This document shows, piece after piece, positions 16,319 through 24,854 of a stretch of 64,000 nucleotides of DNA. The number at the start of each line of letters is the position of its first letter. Within the stretch, counting starts at the first letter, position 1. A program made the position numbers and the translations under genes. The notes beneath the pieces were generated by a model. The model did not search any database, was not told the DNA's origin, and was given only the letters and a program-made list of their open reading frames with translations. This DNA is from Haematobacter genomosp. 1 (GTDB taxonomy: Bacteria; Pseudomonadota; Alphaproteobacteria; Rhodobacterales; Rhodobacteraceae). Location: the NCBI RefSeq assembly GCF_002196855.1, contig NZ_NIPW01000010.1:1-64000 (forward strand). The letters are read 5' to 3'.

Positions 16319-17443
16319 ATGTACAATGAAGAGCAGACCCTGATCCGCGACACGGCCCGCGCCTTTGCGCAGGATGTCCTCGCGCCCGGTGCAGCCGCGC
16401 GGGACAGGAGCAAGACCGTCGATCCGTCCATCTTTTCCGACATGGCGGAGCTCGGGTTCCTCGGCATGACGGTGCCGGAGGAATGGGACGGTGTCGGGGC
16501 CGATTACGTCAGCTATGCGCTGGCGCTGATGGAGATCGCGGCGGCGGATGGTGCGATCTCGACCATCATGTCGGTGCACAATGCACCCTTCAACGCGATC
16601 CTCACCCGCTTCGGCAGCGATTTTCAGAAGGAGCAGGTGCTCCGCCCCGCGGCAAAGGGAGAGTTCATCGGCGCCTTCGCCCTGACCGAAGCCAATGCCG
16701 GCTCCGATGCCGCCGCGATCCGCACGAGGGCGGAGAAACGCGGTGACCGCTATGTCATCAACGGCGGCAAGGAATTCATCACCTCCGGCCGGATCGGCGG
16801 TTGGTGTATCCTGTTCGCCACGCTGGACGGCACGCGGAAAGGGATCACCGCCTTTCTGACACCCACCTCCGCCCCCGGTTACGAAGTGGCGAAGGTGGAG
16901 GAGAAACTGGGTCAGCGCTGCTCCGACACCTGCTCCCTCCGTTTTACGGATCTGGAGATCCCGGAGGAATACCGTATCGGCGGAGAGGGGGAGGGCTATC
17001 GCATCGCGCTGTCCAGCCTTGAGGCCGGGCGCATCGGCATCGCCTCCCAGTCGGTCGGGATGGCGCAGGCGGCCTTTGACGCGGCCGTGGCCTATGCGCG
17101 GGAGCGGACCTCCATGGGCAAGCGGCTGATCGAGCATCAGGCCGTGGCGTTCCGGTTGGCGGAGTTGCGCACGAAGCTGGAGGCCGCGCGGCAACTTGTG
17201 TTGCTGGCGGCGCGGATGAAGGATGCAGGCCTTCCCTGCCTGAACGAGGCGGCGATGGCCAAGCTCTTCGCGTCGGAGACAGCGGAAGGGGTGGTGTCGG
17301 GCGCGCTCCAGACCTTTGGCGGCTACGGCTACATGCAGGATTTCCCGCTGGAGCGCATCTATCGCGATGTGCGCGTGTGCCAGATCTATGAGGGCACCTC
17401 CGACATCCAGAAGATCATCATCTCCCGGCAACTCGACCAGTGA
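16319..17443 (+). CDS. acyl-CoA dehydrogenase
   Basis: A 374-residue FAD enzyme that introduces the alpha-beta double bond into acyl-CoA. Motifs include FALTEANAGSDAAAI (FAD/substrate-binding), GGKEFITSG, the signature ERTSMGKRLIEHQAV, FGGYGYMQDFPLER, and the catalytic base Glu in YEGTSDIQKIIISR. It is the last gene of the five-gene operon (SDR, thiolase, FadJ-like, ECH, ACAD) and provides its first step. A shared terminator follows. Confidence 0.93.
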   Translation: MYNEEQTLIRDTARAFAQDVLAPGAAARDRSKTVDPSIFSDMAELGFLGMTVPEEWDGVGADYVSYALALMEIAAADGAISTIMSVHNAPFNAILTRFGSDFQKEQVLRPAAKGEFIGAFALTEANAGSDAAAIRTRAEKRGDRYVINGGKEFITSGRIGGWCILFATLDGTRKGITAFLTPTSAPGYEVAKVEEKLGQRCSDTCSLRFTDLEIPEEYRIGGEGEGYRIALSSLEAGRIGIASQSVGMAQAAFDAAVAYARERTSMGKRLIEHQAVAFRLAELRTKLEAARQLVLLAARMKDAGLPCLNEAAMAKLFASETAEGVVSGALQTFGGYGYMQDFPLERIYRDVRVCQIYEGTSDIQKIIISRQLDQ

Positions 17444-17446
17444 AAA

Positions 17447-17468
17447 GGCCCGCTCCGAGGAGCGGACC
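17447..17468. terminator. bidirectional terminator between convergent operons
   Basis: GGCCCGCTCC (17447-17456) pairs with GGAGCGGACC (17459-17468) with one mismatch. On the minus strand it is followed by TTTTCA, and on the plus strand by TT. It ends the beta-oxidation operon and probably also the TRAP operon that stops at 17492. Confidence 0.7.
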
Positions 17469-17491
17469 TTCCCCCGGATAAAGCGCAGGCA

Positions 17492-20095
17492 TCACGCGGG
17501 GAGGGGCGCCTCCCGTTCCCGCTCCCGCCGCCGCCATTGCAGCGCGGCGATGCCGGCCGTCGCCAGCAGCGCAAGCCCGGTCGGCCACAGGTGCGACGGC
17601 TGGTCGGCGCGCTGCAGCACCACCGTCACCTCGAACCCCGGCTCGATCCCCATGCGCGCGGCGTAGGAGCCGAAGGTGACCGGCCCCACCGTCAGCCTGT
17701 CGCCCAACGGCATGAGCATCAGCCCGTTGTCCCGCAGCCGCTCTGCGGCAGGTCCGGGCCCGACGCGCAGGTTCACCGTCTTGGCCACGTCATCGCCCAT
17801 CAGGTCCATGCCTTCGACGCGGAACTGGAAGCGGGTGCCTTCTGGCGCCGCGTCCAGCAGCTGCATGAACTCCGCCGCGGGGCGCTGCTCATAGGGAGAG
17901 GAGACCCGGTTGAGCCACCAGTCCGGCCGGAACAGCGTAAAGCAGATGAGCAGCAGGACCGCGCTCTCCCACAGACGGCTTTTCGTGACGAACCAGTTCA
18001 TCGTGGCGGCCGCGAACAGCAGGATCGCCGCCAGCGACATGGCGCAGAGCCAGAGCGTCTCCGGCCATGAATGCACATCGAGCAGCAGCATCGCCGGGTT
18101 GAAGATGAAGACGAAGGGCAGGATCGCCGTGCGGAGGGAATAGAGAGCGCCCTGAAAGCTCGTCTTGATCGGATCCTCGCGTGAAATCGCCGCCGCGGCA
18201 AAGCCGGCAAGCCCGACGGGCGGCGTGATATCCGCCATGATGCCGAAGTAGAACACGAAGAGATGCACGGCGATCAGCGGGATCGACAGCCCGGCCTGCG
18301 AGGCGAGGCTCACCACCACCGGGGCCATGAGGGAGGACACGAGGATATAGTTCGCGGTCGTCGGAATCCCCATGCCGAGGATCAAGCTGATGACCGCGAC
18401 CATCAGCAGCATGATGATGACATTGCCGCCGGAGATGAACTCCACGAACTCCGTCATCATGAGGCCGAGGCCCGTCAGCGTCACCGTGCCCACCACGATG
18501 CCTGCCGTCGCCGTGGCCACCGCAATGCCGATCATGTTCCGCGCGCCGAGCGCCAGGCCGTCCCACAGGTCGATGAGGCCGCTCCGGAGGCCCGCGCCCA
18601 CATCCTGCTTGCGGAAGACGGCGAGCAGCGCCTTTCGCGTCGCCACTATCACGATGATGGTCAGCGTGGCCCAGAAGGCCGAAAGCCCCGGCGACATCAT
18701 CTCCACCATCAGGCACCACAGGAGCACGACGATGGGGATGAGGAAATCCAGCCCCGTCCGCGTCACCTCCCATGCCAGCGGCAGTTGCAGGATGGGCGCG
18801 TTCGGATCGTCCACCGAAAGGTCTTCATACTGCGCCGAGAAGGCGACGGCGGCGATGTAGAGCGCGCCCCCCGCGAGGGCGAGCCCCCAGCCCGCCCCCG
18901 GACCGGCGAGCGTCTGGATCAGCCCGATGCCCCAGGACAAGAGGCAGAGCACCGCGATGAAGCCGGAAATGCCCAGTCCGAATCGCAGCAGCCGGTGACG
19001 GGCGGGCATGGGGGCCGAGGGGATGGGGCGCGCGCCGATCTTGATCGCTTCGAGATGCACGATGTAGAGCAGCGAGAGGTAGGAGAAGATCGCGGGCAGC
19101 GCCGCGTGGCGGATGATCTGGGAATAGGGGATTCCCACATATTCCACCATCAGGAAGGCGGCGGCGCCCATCACCGGCGGCATGATCTGCCCGTTGATGG
19201 AGGCGGAGGCCTCGATCGCGCCCGCCTTCACCCCGGACAGCCCCGTCCGCTTCATCAGCGGAATGGTGAAGATACCACCCGAGACCACGTTGGAGACGGA
19301 GGAGCCCGACACTACCCCGTTCAGCGCGGAGGAGACGACGGCCACCTTGGCCGGACCGCCGCGCAGATGGCCGAGCAGCGCAATGGAGATGTTCATCATC
19401 CAGTTGCCCGCGCCCGCCTTCTCCAACAGCGTGCCGAACAGGACGAACAGGAACACGAAGCTTGTGGAGACGCCGAGCGCGATGCCGAATACGCCCTCCG
19501 TCGTCAGCCATTGGTGGTTCACGAACTTCGCCAGAGAAGCGCCGCGGTGCATGATCGCTTCGGGCATGTATTGCCCGCCGAAGCTGTAGCCCACGAACAC
19601 CAGCGCCACGATGACCATGGGCAGGCCGAGCGCCCGGCGCGTCGCCTCCAGAAGCAGCACGAAGCCCACGATGCCGCTCACCAGATCAAGCGTCGTCGGC
19701 TGGCCCGGCCGCTGGGCGAGCGCCCCGTAGAACCAGAAAAGATAGGAGGCGCAGAAGGCCCCAATCAGCGCGAACAGCCAGTCCTGCGGCGGGATCCGGT
19801 TCCGGGGGGAGGATTTGAGCGCCGGATAGGCAAGATAGGCGAGGAAGATCGCGAAGCCCAGATGGATCGCCCGCGCCTCGGTGTCGTTCAGCACGCCGAA
19901 GCCCAGCATGAAGGGCAGGGGCGATGCATACCAGAGCTGGAACAGCGACCAGCAGACCGCCGTCACCGTAAGCACGCGCGCGGTGAGGCCGGCCGGACTC
20001 CGCCCGCCCGTATCGATATCGGCGACGAGTTGGTCGAGCTCGGCCTGTGTCGCGTCGCTCGGCGCGTGGCCGGGAGAGGTAGGAGAGGTTTTCAT
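17492..20095 (-). CDS. TAXI-type TRAP transporter, fused permease (small + large subunits)
   Basis: An 867-residue inner-membrane protein. An N-terminal set of hydrophobic helices (residues about 40-200) corresponds to the DctQ-like subunit. The long DctM-like part follows, with family motifs such as GGIFTIPLMKRTGLSGVKAGAIEA, SINGQIMPPVMGAAAFLMVEY, and LILGMGIPTTANYILVSS...DITPPVGLAGFAAAAISREDP. It also carries a soluble C-terminal extension (about 730-830) before a final hydrophobic segment. TRAP permeases use the sodium gradient to import organic acids. It is the distal gene of the RpiR operon; its binding protein is encoded 100 bases upstream. Confidence 0.93.
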   Translation of the reverse strand: MKTSPTSPGHAPSDATQAELDQLVADIDTGGRSPAGLTARVLTVTAVCWSLFQLWYASPLPFMLGFGVLNDTEARAIHLGFAIFLAYLAYPALKSSPRNRIPPQDWLFALIGAFCASYLFWFYGALAQRPGQPTTLDLVSGIVGFVLLLEATRRALGLPMVIVALVFVGYSFGGQYMPEAIMHRGASLAKFVNHQWLTTEGVFGIALGVSTSFVFLFVLFGTLLEKAGAGNWMMNISIALLGHLRGGPAKVAVVSSALNGVVSGSSVSNVVSGGIFTIPLMKRTGLSGVKAGAIEASASINGQIMPPVMGAAAFLMVEYVGIPYSQIIRHAALPAIFSYLSLLYIVHLEAIKIGARPIPSAPMPARHRLLRFGLGISGFIAVLCLLSWGIGLIQTLAGPGAGWGLALAGGALYIAAVAFSAQYEDLSVDDPNAPILQLPLAWEVTRTGLDFLIPIVVLLWCLMVEMMSPGLSAFWATLTIIVIVATRKALLAVFRKQDVGAGLRSGLIDLWDGLALGARNMIGIAVATATAGIVVGTVTLTGLGLMMTEFVEFISGGNVIIMLLMVAVISLILGMGIPTTANYILVSSLMAPVVVSLASQAGLSIPLIAVHLFVFYFGIMADITPPVGLAGFAAAAISREDPIKTSFQGALYSLRTAILPFVFIFNPAMLLLDVHSWPETLWLCAMSLAAILLFAAATMNWFVTKSRLWESAVLLLICFTLFRPDWWLNRVSSPYEQRPAAEFMQLLDAAPEGTRFQFRVEGMDLMGDDVAKTVNLRVGPGPAAERLRDNGLMLMPLGDRLTVGPVTFGSYAARMGIEPGFEVTVVLQRADQPSHLWPTGLALLATAGIAALQWRRREREREAPLPA

Positions 20096-20139
20096 GTCCT
20101 GACCCTTTCGCGCCGGGGTGGCGCGGTCTGGATGGGAAT

Positions 20140-20161
20140 GGCCCGGAATTGCTTCCGGGCC
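20140..20161 (-). promoter_or_regulatory. intra-operon hairpin between binding protein and permease
   Basis: A perfect 9-bp stem GGCCCGGAA (20140-20148) / TTCCGGGCC (20153-20161) with a TTGC loop lies in the 100-base gap between the binding-protein stop and the permease start. It has no T-run. Such stems often protect the upstream message, keeping binding protein above permease level; that role is inferred. Confidence 0.5.
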
Positions 20162-20195
20162 GTATGATGGGGCGTTTCGCGGGCCGCGTCCGGCC

Positions 20196-21167
20196 TCAGT
20201 TCAGCCAGCCCTTCTCCCGGTAGAACTTCTCGGCCCCCGGATGCAGCGGGGCGGAGAGGCCGTTCGTGACCATCGTTTCCGGATCCAGCGTCGCAAAGGC
20301 GGGGTGGAGGGCCTTGAACTCGTCGAAGTTGTCGAAGACCGCCTTCACGATCTGATAGACGTGCTCGTCCGGCTCATCGGCGGAGGTGACCAGCGTCGCC
20401 AGCACGCCGAAGGTTTCCGTCGGTTCCGGGTTGTTGTTGTAAAGCCCGCCCGGGATCGTCGCGGCCCCGTAGTAGGGGTAGGTTTCCATGAGCTTGTCCA
20501 CCGCCGGACCGGTCAGCGCCACGAGCTTTGCGCCGCAGGTGGTCGTCGGATCCTGGATGTTGGCCGACGGGTGGCCGACGCCGTAGAAGAAGCCGTCGAT
20601 CTTGCCGTCGCAGAGCGCCGCACCATGCTCATCGGCCTTCAGCTCGGAGGCCAGCGCGAAATCGGCCGTCGTCCAGCCGAGCGCGTCCAGCAGGATCTCC
20701 ATGGAGGCGCGCGTTCCCGAACCGGGATTGCCGACGTTGAACCGCTTGCCCTTGAAATCCTCGAACGTGGTCACGCCGGCATCGGGGCGAGCCAGCACGG
20801 TGAAAGGCTCGGGATGGAGGGAAAAGACCGCGCGGAGATTGTCGTTCGCGCCGCCGTCCTTGAAGGCACCCTCGCCCTTGTAGGCATTGTATTGCACGTC
20901 GGACTGGGCCATGCCGAAGTCGATCTCGCCCTGCTTGATCGCATTGGCATTATAGGCCGAGCCGCCGGTGGATTCGACGGAGCAGCGCAGGCCGTGCGTC
21001 GCGCGATCCTTGTTCAGCAACCGGCAGATCGCACCGCCCGCCGCGTAATACACCCCGGTCACGCCGCCGGTGCCGATGGTGACGAACTGCTGCTGCGCAA
21101 AGGCAGGCGTCACGGTGGAGGCAAGTGCGAAGGCAAGGCCGCAGCCAAGCATCCTGTCGAGTTTCAT
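20196..21167 (-). CDS. TAXI-family TRAP transporter solute-binding protein
   Basis: A 323-residue periplasmic protein with a signal peptide (cleavage near TPAFA-QQQ). The start of the mature protein, [25 protein letters not shown], is the TAXI signature, followed by [34 protein letters not shown] proteins bind small carboxylates or amino acids such as glutamate. The substrate here is unknown, but the aminotransferase and beta-keto acid cleavage enzyme in the operon suggest an amino acid-like compound. It starts 48 bases after the BKACE gene. Confidence 0.93.
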   Translation of the reverse strand: MKLDRMLGCGLAFALASTVTPAFAQQQFVTIGTGGVTGVYYAAGGAICRLLNKDRATHGLRCSVESTGGSAYNANAIKQGEIDFGMAQSDVQYNAYKGEGAFKDGGANDNLRAVFSLHPEPFTVLARPDAGVTTFEDFKGKRFNVGNPGSGTRASMEILLDALGWTTADFALASELKADEHGAALCDGKIDGFFYGVGHPSANIQDPTTTCGAKLVALTGPAVDKLMETYPYYGAATIPGGLYNNNPEPTETFGVLATLVTSADEPDEHVYQIVKAVFDNFDEFKALHPAFATLDPETMVTNGLSAPLHPGAEKFYREKGWLN

Positions 21168-21215
21168 GGGTCGTTCTCCCTGTCTGGCCCCGTTCCGGGT
21201 GCCGGTTGATGATTG

Positions 21216-22028
21216 TCAGCCGTTCGCGGGCGTCCGCCACAGCCGTCGGAGATCCTCCGCCGTCGCGCGCGGGCGCATGGTCTGTCTGGCGGTGGCCGCG
21301 ACGATGGCGGCGTTGTCGGGGGCAAGGCTGCCGTCGGGCAGGTGGAGGTTGTTCTCGAAGCCCACGCGCGCATGGCCGCCATGCGCCGCACCCGCCGCTA
21401 TGAAGGCCGCTTCCTGCGGGCCGAAGGCGCAGAGCATGAAGGCATGGCGGGCGATGCCGGCGGCCAGATAGGCGTCAAGCTCCGCCCGCTCCGCCCCGGT
21501 ACCGGAATAGCGGCCCATGACGGGCAGGATCGCCAGCGGTCCTTCCGGCAGCAGGCCGCGCCTCTGCAATGTTTCCAGCCGCGCGACATCGGCCGCATCG
21601 TAGAGAATGATCTGGTGGAGCGTGCCCCATTCCTCCATCCGCTCGAACAGGGCGGCGCCAGCGGATTCCCCGCCCTCCGGCATGATCTCGCGAAGCGCCA
21701 GCGACACGGATTCCGGCCGAAGCGCATCGACAAGCGAGATCTGCTCGGCGGGCGTGTAGCGACCGACGGCCTCCGTCGTGACCTGCACCACCAGAGCGTC
21801 ACCGGTGACGGCGCGGATCGCCGCCTCCGCCTCGCGGTAAAGGCCCGCGTCGAGCACATGGCCGCCGTCCGCCCCGCGCACATGCAGGTGGATCATCGCT
21901 GCACCTGCCGCAAGCGCCGACTCCGCCGTCCCGGCGAGTTCCGCGGCCGTCATCGGCAGGGCGGGATGGTCCGCCTTCGTCCGTCGCGCGCCGTTCGGGG
22001 CGACCGCTATCGCAAAGGGCCGCGTCAC
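21216..22028 (-). CDS. beta-keto acid cleavage enzyme (BKACE, DUF849)
   Basis: A 270-residue TIM-barrel protein of the family whose founder Kce cleaves 3-keto-5-aminohexanoate: beta-keto acid plus acetyl-CoA gives acetoacetate and an acyl-CoA. Family marks are APNGARRTKADHPALPMT at the N-terminus, the zinc pair in IHLHVR, and the late motif GGHARVGFENN that supplies the third histidine and a conserved glutamate. The substrate varies widely across the family and cannot be read here. It overlaps the aminotransferase stop by four bases. Confidence 0.9.
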   Translation of the reverse strand: MTRPFAIAVAPNGARRTKADHPALPMTAAELAGTAESALAAGAAMIHLHVRGADGGHVLDAGLYREAEAAIRAVTGDALVVQVTTEAVGRYTPAEQISLVDALRPESVSLALREIMPEGGESAGAALFERMEEWGTLHQIILYDAADVARLETLQRRGLLPEGPLAILPVMGRYSGTGAERAELDAYLAAGIARHAFMLCAFGPQEAAFIAAGAAHGGHARVGFENNLHLPDGSLAPDNAAIVAATARQTMRPRATAEDLRRLWRTPANG

Positions 22029-23380
22029 GCGACGGCCTTCAGCGAGGTATCGATGGCATCGCCCAGCCGCTCCGCGATCAGGGCGATCTCATCGCTGCCG
22101 ATGATGAAGGGAGGGGCCAGCAGAACGTGGTCCCCGTGTGTGCCTTCTACCGTGCCGCCGCCCGGATAGACCATCAGCCCCTCCGCCATCGCGGCGGCGC
22201 GGATGCGGCTATGAAGCTTCAGCGCAGGATCGAAGCTCTCCTTCGTGGCCCGGTCCTGCACCAGTTCCACGCCGATGAACAGGCCGCGCCCGCGGATGTC
22301 GCCCACATGGGCGTTTCCGCCCAGCCGGTCGGCCAGCGCGGCGCGCAACGCCGCTCCCGCATCCCGGCAGCGGGCAAGAAGGCCGTCCTCCTCGATTACG
22401 TGCTGAACCGCCAGTGCGCCGGCGCAGGCGGTGGCATGACCGATATAGGTGAAACCGTGGTGGAACACGCCCGACCCGCCGGTGATCGCGTCGTGGATCT
22501 CGCGCGACATCAGACATGCCCCGATCGGCTGATAACCGGCGCCCAGCCCCTTTGCGCAGGTAAGCAGGTCCGGCAAGACGCCCTCGTCCTCACAGGCAAA
22601 AAGGCGTCCGGTCCGGCCCATGCCCGACATGACCTCGTCCAGAATCAGCAGCACGCCGTAGCGGTCGCAGATCTCCCGGATGCGCCTGAAATAGCCGGGT
22701 GCAGCGGTCACGGCACCGGCTGTCGCGCCCACCACCGTCTCTGCCACGAAGCCGATCACGGTCTCCGGCCCCAGCCGCAGGATCTCGGCCTCGAGCGCGT
22801 CGGCGGCGCGGAGGGCATAGTCCTCCATGCTCTCGCCCTCGCGGCGGTAATGGTAGTCGAAGCAGGGTTCGATATGGCTCGCGGGCAGCAGGATCGGCTC
22901 ATAGACCGCGCGGCGTCCCGGATTGCCGCCGATGGAAAGCGCAGCGATCGTGTTGCCGTGATAGCTTTGCTGGCGGGCGATGAAATGCCGCCGCTGCGTC
23001 TCCCCCTTCTCCCAGAAATACTGGCGGGCAAGTTTCAGCGCCGTCTCATTGGCCTCCGAACCGCCGGAGATGAAATAGACATGCTCCAACCCTTCCGGCG
23101 CGCGGGAGATCAGGTGATCGGCCAGCGCTTCCGCGGGTTCGGTGGTGAAGAAACTGGAATGGGCATAGGGCAGCCGGTCGAGTTGCGTCTTGATGGCCTC
23201 GATCACCCGCCGGTCGCTGTGCCCGAGGCAGGAAACGGCAGCGCCGCCCGAGGCATCCAGATACCGCCGGCCGGTGCTGTCGATCACATAGGGTCCGTCG
23301 CCCCCGATCGCCACCGGCAGGGTCCGGGCGGGGTCGCGATGCAGGATGCGCGTTTGGTTGGCGGTCAGATCCTTGGCCAT
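22025..23380 (-). CDS. class III (omega/beta) aminotransferase
   Basis: A 451-residue PLP enzyme. The cofactor-phosphate site is SGGSEANETALKLARQYF. The motif ILDEVMSGMGRTGRLFACED contains the PLP-pyridine aspartate, and the Schiff-base lysine is in TCAKGLGAGYQPIG. Class III enzymes transaminate omega-amino acids, beta-amino acids or amines with pyruvate. In this operon the product would logically be a beta-keto acid for the BKACE partner. I chose the start at 23380 (MAKDLTANQ). The ORF upstream would overlap the regulator. It begins one base after the regulator's stop. Confidence 0.9.
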   Translation of the reverse strand: MAKDLTANQTRILHRDPARTLPVAIGGDGPYVIDSTGRRYLDASGGAAVSCLGHSDRRVIEAIKTQLDRLPYAHSSFFTTEPAEALADHLISRAPEGLEHVYFISGGSEANETALKLARQYFWEKGETQRRHFIARQQSYHGNTIAALSIGGNPGRRAVYEPILLPASHIEPCFDYHYRREGESMEDYALRAADALEAEILRLGPETVIGFVAETVVGATAGAVTAAPGYFRRIREICDRYGVLLILDEVMSGMGRTGRLFACEDEGVLPDLLTCAKGLGAGYQPIGACLMSREIHDAITGGSGVFHHGFTYIGHATACAGALAVQHVIEEDGLLARCRDAGAALRAALADRLGGNAHVGDIRGRGLFIGVELVQDRATKESFDPALKLHSRIRAAAMAEGLMVYPGGGTVEGTHGDHVLLAPPFIIGSDEIALIAERLGDAIDTSLKAVA

Positions 23381-23381
23381 G

Positions 23382-24257
23382 TCAATCCTCAGAGGGCAGG
23401 TAGGCGGAGCGTTGGGAAAGGCGGGATTCGCGCAGACGCAGGGCTGCCAGCCCCGCCTCTCTCGAACGGGTGAGAACAAGGCTCGTCAGCCCCTCGCAGA
23501 GCGCGACAAGTCCGGTGACGGAGGCCAGATGCGCCGGAAGATCGGTCGTCGCGGTCAGCGTGATGTCCGACAGTCGGGAGAGCGGGCCGAAGGGCGCATC
23601 GGTGACGGCAATGACCCCCATCCCGTGGCTGCGCCCGTGGCGCGTCGCTTCCACCGTCTCACGGCTGTAGGGCGCGATGGAGATGGCAACGAGCGTCGCC
23701 CCATGGGATAAGGCGTCGATCTCGTCCAGCATCATCCCGCCCGTGGCGCCGATGAGCCGCACGCCGGGGCGAAAGAGCGACAGGCCGTAGGCCAGCCCGT
23801 ACGCGACGGAGTGACAGCTTCGCAGCCCGAGGATCCCGATCTCGCCCGCCGCCGCCAACCTGTCCGCCGCCTTGGCAAGGGCGGGGTGCTGCGCCTCCGC
23901 CAGACCGGAGGCCGCGTTTGCCGTCTCCGCCTCGGCCAGCCGCAGCAGAAGACCGCTCTCCGACCCGCGCCGGTGCGCGACCACATCGCCCGCCCGCCGG
24001 GAGAACACCGCTGACCGGTCCTCCGTCAGCCAGTGCTGATGCAGTGCCTGAAACTCCGCCCAGCTTCCAAAACCCAGCGTCTGGAGCAGCCGCAGCACCG
24101 ACGCGGGAGACGTGCCCGCCTTGCGCGCCGCCGAGCGAAGGCCGTGCAGCGCGATCTCCGCCGGGTGCTCGCGGATATATCTCGCCGCCTCCTGTGCCTT
24201 TGGAGAAAGGCCCGGATAGAGCGCGTCGATTTGTTGATGCAGGGTGCTGACGGTCAT
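23382..24257 (-). CDS. MurR/RpiR-family transcriptional regulator
   Basis: About 291 residues. An N-terminal helix-turn-helix of RpiR type (LSPKAQEAARYIREHPAEIALHGLRSAARKAGTSPASVLRLLQTLGF) is followed by a SIS sugar/phosphate-binding domain (IGILGLRSCHSVAYGLAYGLSLF...GATLVAISIAPYSRETVEA). I prefer the ATG at 24257 to a GTG at 24281, because the longer start would place both operator palindromes inside or across the coding start. It is the first gene of a five-gene operon and probably autoregulated. Confidence 0.9.
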   Translation of the reverse strand: MTVSTLHQQIDALYPGLSPKAQEAARYIREHPAEIALHGLRSAARKAGTSPASVLRLLQTLGFGSWAEFQALHQHWLTEDRSAVFSRRAGDVVAHRRGSESGLLLRLAEAETANAASGLAEAQHPALAKAADRLAAAGEIGILGLRSCHSVAYGLAYGLSLFRPGVRLIGATGGMMLDEIDALSHGATLVAISIAPYSRETVEATRHGRSHGMGVIAVTDAPFGPLSRLSDITLTATTDLPAHLASVTGLVALCEGLTSLVLTRSREAGLAALRLRESRLSQRSAYLPSED

Positions 24258-24260
24258 GTG

Positions 24261-24293
24261 TGAAACACTTGTTTCATGCACGAAACATTCGTG
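24261..24293. promoter_or_regulatory. twin palindromes, candidate RpiR operator
   Basis: TGAAACA-CT-TGTTTCA (24261-24276) is a perfect 7-bp-arm palindrome. CACGAA-ACA-TTCGTG (24279-24293) is a second one with 6-bp arms, right beside it. GAAA...TTTC dyads are typical RpiR sites. They lie immediately upstream of the regulator ATG at 24257 and about 90 bases upstream of the divergent cytochrome c' gene, so both promoters could be affected. Confidence 0.65.
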
Positions 24294-24377
24294 TCAACGA
24301 AAAACCCACCGGCCAAGAGGCTGTTCAACCGGTTCTTCCGTGTTAAGCTTTGTAGACAATCTGGAGGAGACAGCCAC

Positions 24378-24854
24378 GTGAAGACGGTAGCTACCCCTCG
24401 GCCGGCGCGCGCCGCCGGCCTGTTTCTTGCCCTCGGACTTCTCTGCCTCGGCACCCTGTCCGGCCCCGTCCATGCGGAGGGCGAGGCGACCAACCCCGCG
24501 GTGCGGGAGCGGATGGCGTTGATGAAGGATATTGGTCGGAACCTGAAATCCATCGCCGACATGGTTCAGCAGAAGGCCCCGTTCGACAGCCATGCGGCCC
24601 ATGCCGCAGCAGGGACCATCGCCACCGATGCCGGGCGTATCCACACGCTGTTCAGGCCCAGAGAGAGCGACCCTGCCTCCGAAGCGCTTCCGGTCATCTG
24701 GGAGAGATGGGACGATTTCGTCGCCCATGCCGACAAGCTCGCCTCTGCCGCCAAAGCCATCGACGCAACTTCTGCCGAGACGCTCGCTGTCGGGTTCCGG
24801 CCCATGGCCGGTGCGTGCAAGAGCTGCCATGACAACTACCGCATGGACGACTGA
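24378..24854 (+). CDS. cytochrome c' (class II c-type cytochrome)
   Basis: A 158-residue periplasmic haem protein. The GTG at 24378 follows CTGGAGGAGA and yields a signal peptide cleaved near PVHA-EGEA. The mature protein is helical, with an N-terminal RMALMKDIGRNLKSIADMV like other cytochromes c', and the haem-binding CKSCH lies close to the C-terminus (ACKSCHDNYRMDD), as the class requires. Such proteins bind NO or CO, or act in electron transfer. It is divergent from the RpiR operon. An imperfect hairpin at 24874-24908 may end its message. Confidence 0.88.
   Translation: MKTVATPRPARAAGLFLALGLLCLGTLSGPVHAEGEATNPAVRERMALMKDIGRNLKSIADMVQQKAPFDSHAAHAAAGTIATDAGRIHTLFRPRESDPASEALPVIWERWDDFVAHADKLASAAKAIDATSAETLAVGFRPMAGACKSCHDNYRMDD

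Noticed and set aside
18263-20167. 634-codon plus-strand ORF opposite the TRAP permease
   Set aside because: Antisense shadow with charged low-complexity text; the minus-strand frame has clear TRAP motifs.
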